9,656 bases of DNA, from NCBI GenBank assembly GCA_030616835.1, contig JAUWWP010000068.1:1-9656 (forward strand), given 5' to 3'. This document shows positions 6,746 to 9,656 of the stretch, piece after piece; position 1 is the first letter of the stretch, and every line of letters starts with the position of its first letter. The translations under genes were made by a program, and so were the position numbers. The DNA comes from Deltaproteobacteria bacterium (GTDB lineage Bacteria > Desulfobacterota > G020345765). Under the pieces are notes generated by a model, which made no database searches, was not told the DNA's origin, and saw nothing but the letters and a program-made list of their open reading frames with translations.

Positions 6746-6768
6746 CCTTCGGCAAGCTCAGGACAGGA
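6746..6768. repeat. Short dispersed-repeat-like word with GCTCAGGACA core
   Basis: CCTTCGGCAAGCTCAGGAC and flanking bases contain GCTCAGGACA at 6756-6765. The same ten bases appear inverted at 8347-8356, on the other side of the SRPBCC gene. From memory, 'CTTCG-CAAGCTCAGGACAGG' words are common between genes in many environmental genomes. Confidence 0.5.
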
Positions 6769-6787
6769 TAATCAATGACCAAATCCC

Positions 6788-6883
6788 AAATCCCAAAGGA
6801 AAATTTCTTCGTGTAATTCGTGTAATTCGTGGTTAAAATCCCAAAGGAAAATTTCTTCGTGTAATTCGTGAAATCCGTGGTTA
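6788..6883. repeat. Two adjacent 48-base direct repeats
   Basis: Copies at 6788-6835 and 6836-6883 abut and differ at two positions (in TAATTCG versus AAATCCG). A partial copy precedes them (AAATCCC, 6781-6787) and a decayed start of another follows (AAGTCCCAAAAG, 6884-6895). Inside each unit is a smaller TTCGTGTAA/TTCGTG repeat. The array ends about 20 bases before the next gene. With the word at 6746-6768 it fills most of the 6735-6902 spacer, which has no ORF. Confidence 0.9.
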
Positions 6884-6902
6884 AAGTCCCAAAAGTAATA
6901 AA

Positions 6903-8318
6903 GTGAAAATGAAGAAAGGTAGATACTGTATATTTCTAATTTGGTTTGCCTTTACCATCCTCCTTCCGATGACGGTTGGAGGAGCAGAAAAGGTATCTCT
7001 CTCCCCCAGGCCCTCAGAGAAGATAGAGATCATGAAGGAAATGAGGCTCACCATCGGGAGATCAATCTTACCAGCGGGAGCCAGTCCCCAGGTGCTTCAC
7101 AGTATTTTAGAAAGAGGACAGATGGTCATATTCGATGAGACCACTGAGGAGATCCCCTGGCTTCTCTCCTCGGGGATTCTGGTTAATGCCACCGCCGAGC
7201 AGATCTGGAAGGTGTGTACTGGTTTTGATGAATTTCCTGAGTGGGTCCCCTCGTGTCGTTTTGCCAAAGCCACCGAGAGAGGTAATAATATCTATGATAT
7301 AACCTACAGCTTAGGTTTCCGGTTCCTCTTCGTCCCCCTGTATGTAAACTATTCCATAAGACAATACCATCAGCCTCCCCGGCGTTTGGACTGGATTGGG
7401 CTCGGGGGAACTATCGAGAAGACCTATGGCTGGGGCCAGATTATCCCGGTGGAAGAAGGAAATACTATGTATTTCTATACCTGCTGGGCCCTGCCGGGCT
7501 CCGGGCTTCTGAAGCATCTCCTTAAGAAGTATCCGTTTCTCGATGTAGGAATAAGCATCTCTGCCGGAATAGTCTATGCCAGAAATGTTAAAGAAAGAGT
7601 AGAGCTGCTCAAAGGGGAAGAAGGAGTAGAAGGCATAGAGGTAGAGCCTTCGGGAGAGTCCGAAATTAACAGAAAAAAGGAGTTAAAAATAATGGAACTT
7701 CTTACCTCCCGGGGCCCGGTGCTGCTCTTCAAGAAACCGGAAGAAGGAAAGCCCTTACTGGTATCTACCTGGATAACTTTCGAGGCGCCACCGGAGAGGG
7801 TATGGGCTGACCTGGTGGATTATGAGAGCCACCAGTATTTTATGCCCATGATGAAGGGGATAAAGGTTCTGGAACGAGAGAGCAATAAGGCTCTGGTTGA
7901 ATATAAATATGATATTAATATTGTTTTCTTCTCTTCCAGGAGCAAATATCAACTGGAGCACCACTACGAACCAGAGAGAATCACCTGGACTAATATTAAA
8001 GGGAATCGTTATCTGCTCAGTGGTTCCTGGGAGCTCTTTCCTCTGAATGAAGGAAAGAAGACCCTGGCCTCCTACCAGGTATATTATGATACCCGAAGCC
8101 TGGGATTTTTACCGAGATTAATCCTGAAGGCTATCCCTGAGGGTGAATTGGCGATCAATTCCTACCTTAGTTCTATCCGGGTTAGGGAGCTGAGAGATTG
8201 GATAGAAGCACCGTCCGAGCTTCGCAGCAAACTGAAGGGCTTAAAGGGAAAGAAAAGAAATAAGCTTTGGCAGGAGTGGAAGAGAAACAAGAAAGAACGT
8301 AAAGGGAATCAGAGTTAA
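6903..8318 (+). CDS. Exported protein with two tandem SRPBCC/START-like domains
   Basis: A 471-residue protein with an N-terminal hydrophobic segment (about 8-27, CIFLIWFAFTILLPMTVGGA) that serves as a signal peptide or membrane anchor. Two similar modules follow. The first (about 71-235) begins GQMVIFDETTEE and carries ATAEQIWKVCTGFDEFPEWVPSC; the second (about 270-434) begins GPVLLFKKPEEGKP and carries APPERVWADLVDYESHQYFMPMM. The 'A----W--L-D-----W-P' layout, the following strands and a final long helix (NVKERVELL; SIRVRELRDWI) match the polyketide-cyclase/Coq10-like SRPBCC fold, a hydrophobic-ligand pocket. The linker (236-262) is Glu-rich and the C-terminal tail (440-468) very Lys/Arg-rich, perhaps touching membrane or nucleic acid. 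The start is GTG at 6903 or ATG at 6909; neither has a good ribosome site. The ligand is unknown. Confidence 0.82.
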   Translation: MKMKKGRYCIFLIWFAFTILLPMTVGGAEKVSLSPRPSEKIEIMKEMRLTIGRSILPAGASPQVLHSILERGQMVIFDETTEEIPWLLSSGILVNATAEQIWKVCTGFDEFPEWVPSCRFAKATERGNNIYDITYSLGFRFLFVPLYVNYSIRQYHQPPRRLDWIGLGGTIEKTYGWGQIIPVEEGNTMYFYTCWALPGSGLLKHLLKKYPFLDVGISISAGIVYARNVKERVELLKGEEGVEGIEVEPSGESEINRKKELKIMELLTSRGPVLLFKKPEEGKPLLVSTWITFEAPPERVWADLVDYESHQYFMPMMKGIKVLERESNKALVEYKYDINIVFFSSRSKYQLEHHYEPERITWTNIKGNRYLLSGSWELFPLNEGKKTLASYQVYYDTRSLGFLPRLILKAIPEGELAINSYLSSIRVRELRDWIEAPSELRSKLKGLKGKKRNKLWQEWKRNKKERKGNQS

Positions 8319-8342
8319 ACCCTAAATTCTAACTGACTTTTG

Positions 8343-8411
8343 AACTTGTCCTGAGCCCCGATGGGCATCGGGGTCGAAGAAAGCAAAGTCGAATGAAGCG
8401 AACTCGAAGGG
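8343..8411. repeat. Palindromic element and 15-base repeats between convergent genes
   Basis: AACTTGTCCTGAGC (8343-8356) is followed by CCCCGATG/CATCGGGG (8356-8363 with 8366-8373), an eight-base stem. Then GTCGAAGAAAGCAAA (8373-8387) and GTCGAATGAAGCGAA (8388-8402) form an imperfect 15-base tandem, and a third TCGAAGG follows. The composite looks like a dispersed intergenic repeat. The stem lies 38 bases after the SRPBCC stop and about 70 bases from the dehydrogenase stop, so it could act as a bidirectional terminator, but no T-run follows on either side. Confidence 0.55.
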
Positions 8412-8444
8412 CCTGCCAAAGGAAAAGAGAACCATCCCGATAGT

Positions 8445-9656
8445 CTACAGATCTTCCGCGCCGGCCAGGGCGAGGACCTCATTGGTCCCGTCCTCGATCA
8501 TTGACGCCCGGGCGTCCCGGAATATCTTCTCAATCGGGTACTCCCTGGTCAGGCCGTATCCGCCAAAGATCTGAATTGCCTCGCTGGCAACCTTGAATGC
8601 GGTCTCCGTGGACAGAATCTTGGCAGCCATGGCGTGCATGGCTGATCCCGCCGGCCGGTTGGTGAAGTTGTAGAGCGATACCCGGCGACCAAAGGCACGC
8701 GCGGACTCAACCATTGTGAACATGTTAAAGAGCTTGAGTTTGATATTCTGATGCTCGATGATGGGCACTCCGCCCTGAACCCGCTCCTTGGAGTACTTAA
8801 GCGCCTCGTCAAATGCTGCTTGAGCCAGACCGGAAAAGAGCAGGGCCATACCGCCGTTGGCGGTGGTCAGGATCATTTTGGCGATAGCTACCATAAGGGA
8901 GGGCTCCGGGATGACCATCCAGTTCTTGGGTATCTTTACCTCCTCAAAGATGATCTCTCCCTGATTGAGGGGACGCTGCCCCATCTTGTCCAAAGGTTTG
9001 CCGCGCGATACGCCGGGCAGGTCCAGAGGAATGACGGCAAGTCCAGTGCCCTGCATCCCTTTGGATGGGTCCAGACCGACATGGAGGGAGGCATGAGTGG
9101 CGATGGTGCCGTTACTGACCCAGGCCGATTTCCGGCCATTGAGGATGTATTCGTCCCCTTTTAGCTCGGCTTTGAGAGAAGCAGTGCATCTTGGATCAGC
9201 GTAATCCGGCAAAGCCGCCAGTATCCAGTCCGAACCGTGGTCCGGCTCGGTGATGGCCCAGCATCCGATCATTCTGGCCTCGGTGTCCTCGCAGTACTCT
9301 CGCACCAGATCCTGCATCTCCGGATCAGGGGACAGGGAGGCAACGAGAAATGGGAAGTTGGAGACACCCAGGCTGATGGCCAGACCGGCATCGGCATAAC
9401 CCATTTCTTCAGCTATCAGGGGCCCGGCCTTCGGGTCCATATCTTCCTGCATGCCGCCAAACTCCTTGAGAAAGCCCATCTTGTGAAAGCCCAGTTCGCG
9501 GCACTTCTTATGGACATCCCATAATACCGAGCCTTTGGCGATCACCTCCTCCGGAGTATGGAGCTTGTCCAGCTCAATACCTGCCGGCCGTATGACCTCC
9601 ATACCGAACTTTCTGGCCAGGTCGCCCATGGCCCTTGCTTCATCGGTAAGTGTAAC
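8445..9656 (-). CDS. Acyl-CoA dehydrogenase, 5' end beyond the window
   Basis: The frame is open through the window edge. Nine more codons (VTLTDEARA) precede the internal Met at 9629 and match the usual 'LT-E-----ARKF' start of the family, so 403 residues are visible and only a few are missing. The protein should be a cytoplasmic FAD enzyme introducing an alpha,beta double bond into acyl-CoA, with electrons passed to ETF. Counted from the Met at 9629, seen motifs are CWAITEPDHGSD (123-134, flavin contact), NGRKSAWVSNG (164-174) and FGGYGLTREYPIEKIFRDAR (355-374). The closing signature is IEDGTNEV (378-385), where Asp380 occupies the place usually held by the catalytic Glu of '(Y)EGTNE'. The alternative Glu of isovaleryl- and long-chain-type enzymes is not seen in the helix near 250-262, and a usually conserved Arg there is Asn. 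It is a divergent member; the substrate is unknown. It converges on the SRPBCC gene. Confidence 0.92.
   Translation of the reverse strand, partial: VTLTDEARAMGDLARKFGMEVIRPAGIELDKLHTPEEVIAKGSVLWDVHKKCRELGFHKMGFLKEFGGMQEDMDPKAGPLIAEEMGYADAGLAISLGVSNFPFLVASLSPDPEMQDLVREYCEDTEARMIGCWAITEPDHGSDWILAALPDYADPRCTASLKAELKGDEYILNGRKSAWVSNGTIATHASLHVGLDPSKGMQGTGLAVIPLDLPGVSRGKPLDKMGQRPLNQGEIIFEEVKIPKNWMVIPEPSLMVAIAKMILTTANGGMALLFSGLAQAAFDEALKYSKERVQGGVPIIEHQNIKLKLFNMFTMVESARAFGRRVSLYNFTNRPAGSAMHAMAAKILSTETAFKVASEAIQIFGGYGLTREYPIEKIFRDARASMIEDGTNEVLALAGAEDL

Noticed and set aside
6788..6883. 48-base repeats considered as an insertion sequence or attachment site
   Set aside because: There is no transposase or integrase, no terminal inverted repeats and no target duplication; direct tandem duplication explains it.
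8751..9164. Open frame of 137 codons on the + strand inside the dehydrogenase gene
   Set aside because: It is the complement of a strongly conserved acyl-CoA dehydrogenase region and has no ribosome site or family motif.
8445..9629. Dehydrogenase start at the Met codon at 9629
   Set aside because: The frame continues upstream to the window edge with residues (VTLTDEARA) that match the normal family N-terminus, so the true start is outside the window.

Overview
The window reads as chromosomal DNA of an anaerobic bacterium. A corrinoid-dependent methyl-transfer pair, molybdenum-cofactor genes, an acyl-CoA ligase and an acyl-CoA dehydrogenase sit together, and the spacers are rich in small dispersed hairpins and short tandem repeats. 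This combination fits Desulfobacterota-like (former Deltaproteobacteria) or candidate-phylum genomes. That placement is an inference from gene content; there is no rRNA or other phylogenetic marker.

Region 1 (1-1884, + strand) is a tight operon: the C-terminal end of a uroporphyrinogen-decarboxylase-type methyltransferase (MtaA/MtbA-like), its likely partner corrinoid protein, then mobA and mobB. The last three genes are joined by TAATG and ATGA overlaps, so they are probably translationally coupled. One-carbon (methyl) metabolism is thereby linked to maturation of a molybdenum or tungsten enzyme, for example a formate dehydrogenase, though no such enzyme is visible here.

Region 2 (2097-8318, + strand) holds four genes separated by 116-212 base spacers: a long-chain/FATP-like acyl-CoA ligase, a GPH-type (MFS_2) sodium- or proton-coupled symporter, an unrecognised exported protein of 453 residues, and an exported protein with two tandem SRPBCC/START-like domains. 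Region 3 (8445-9656, - strand) is an acyl-CoA dehydrogenase converging on region 2; its first codons lie beyond the window. Together these could take up, bind, activate and start oxidising a hydrophobic carboxylic acid, but the substrate cannot be read from the sequence.

The spacers are unusual. 5269-5359 is almost entirely phased 7-base units running up to a strong ribosome binding site. 6788-6883 is two 48-base direct repeats. 3771-3903 carries three hairpins and a TATAAT box. 1981-2018 and 8343-8411 carry palindromic elements resembling dispersed repeats. Two enzymes have a substitution at the expected catalytic position: Lys to Arg in the ligase and Glu to Asp in the dehydrogenase. No tRNA, rRNA, CRISPR array, transposase or phage gene is visible.
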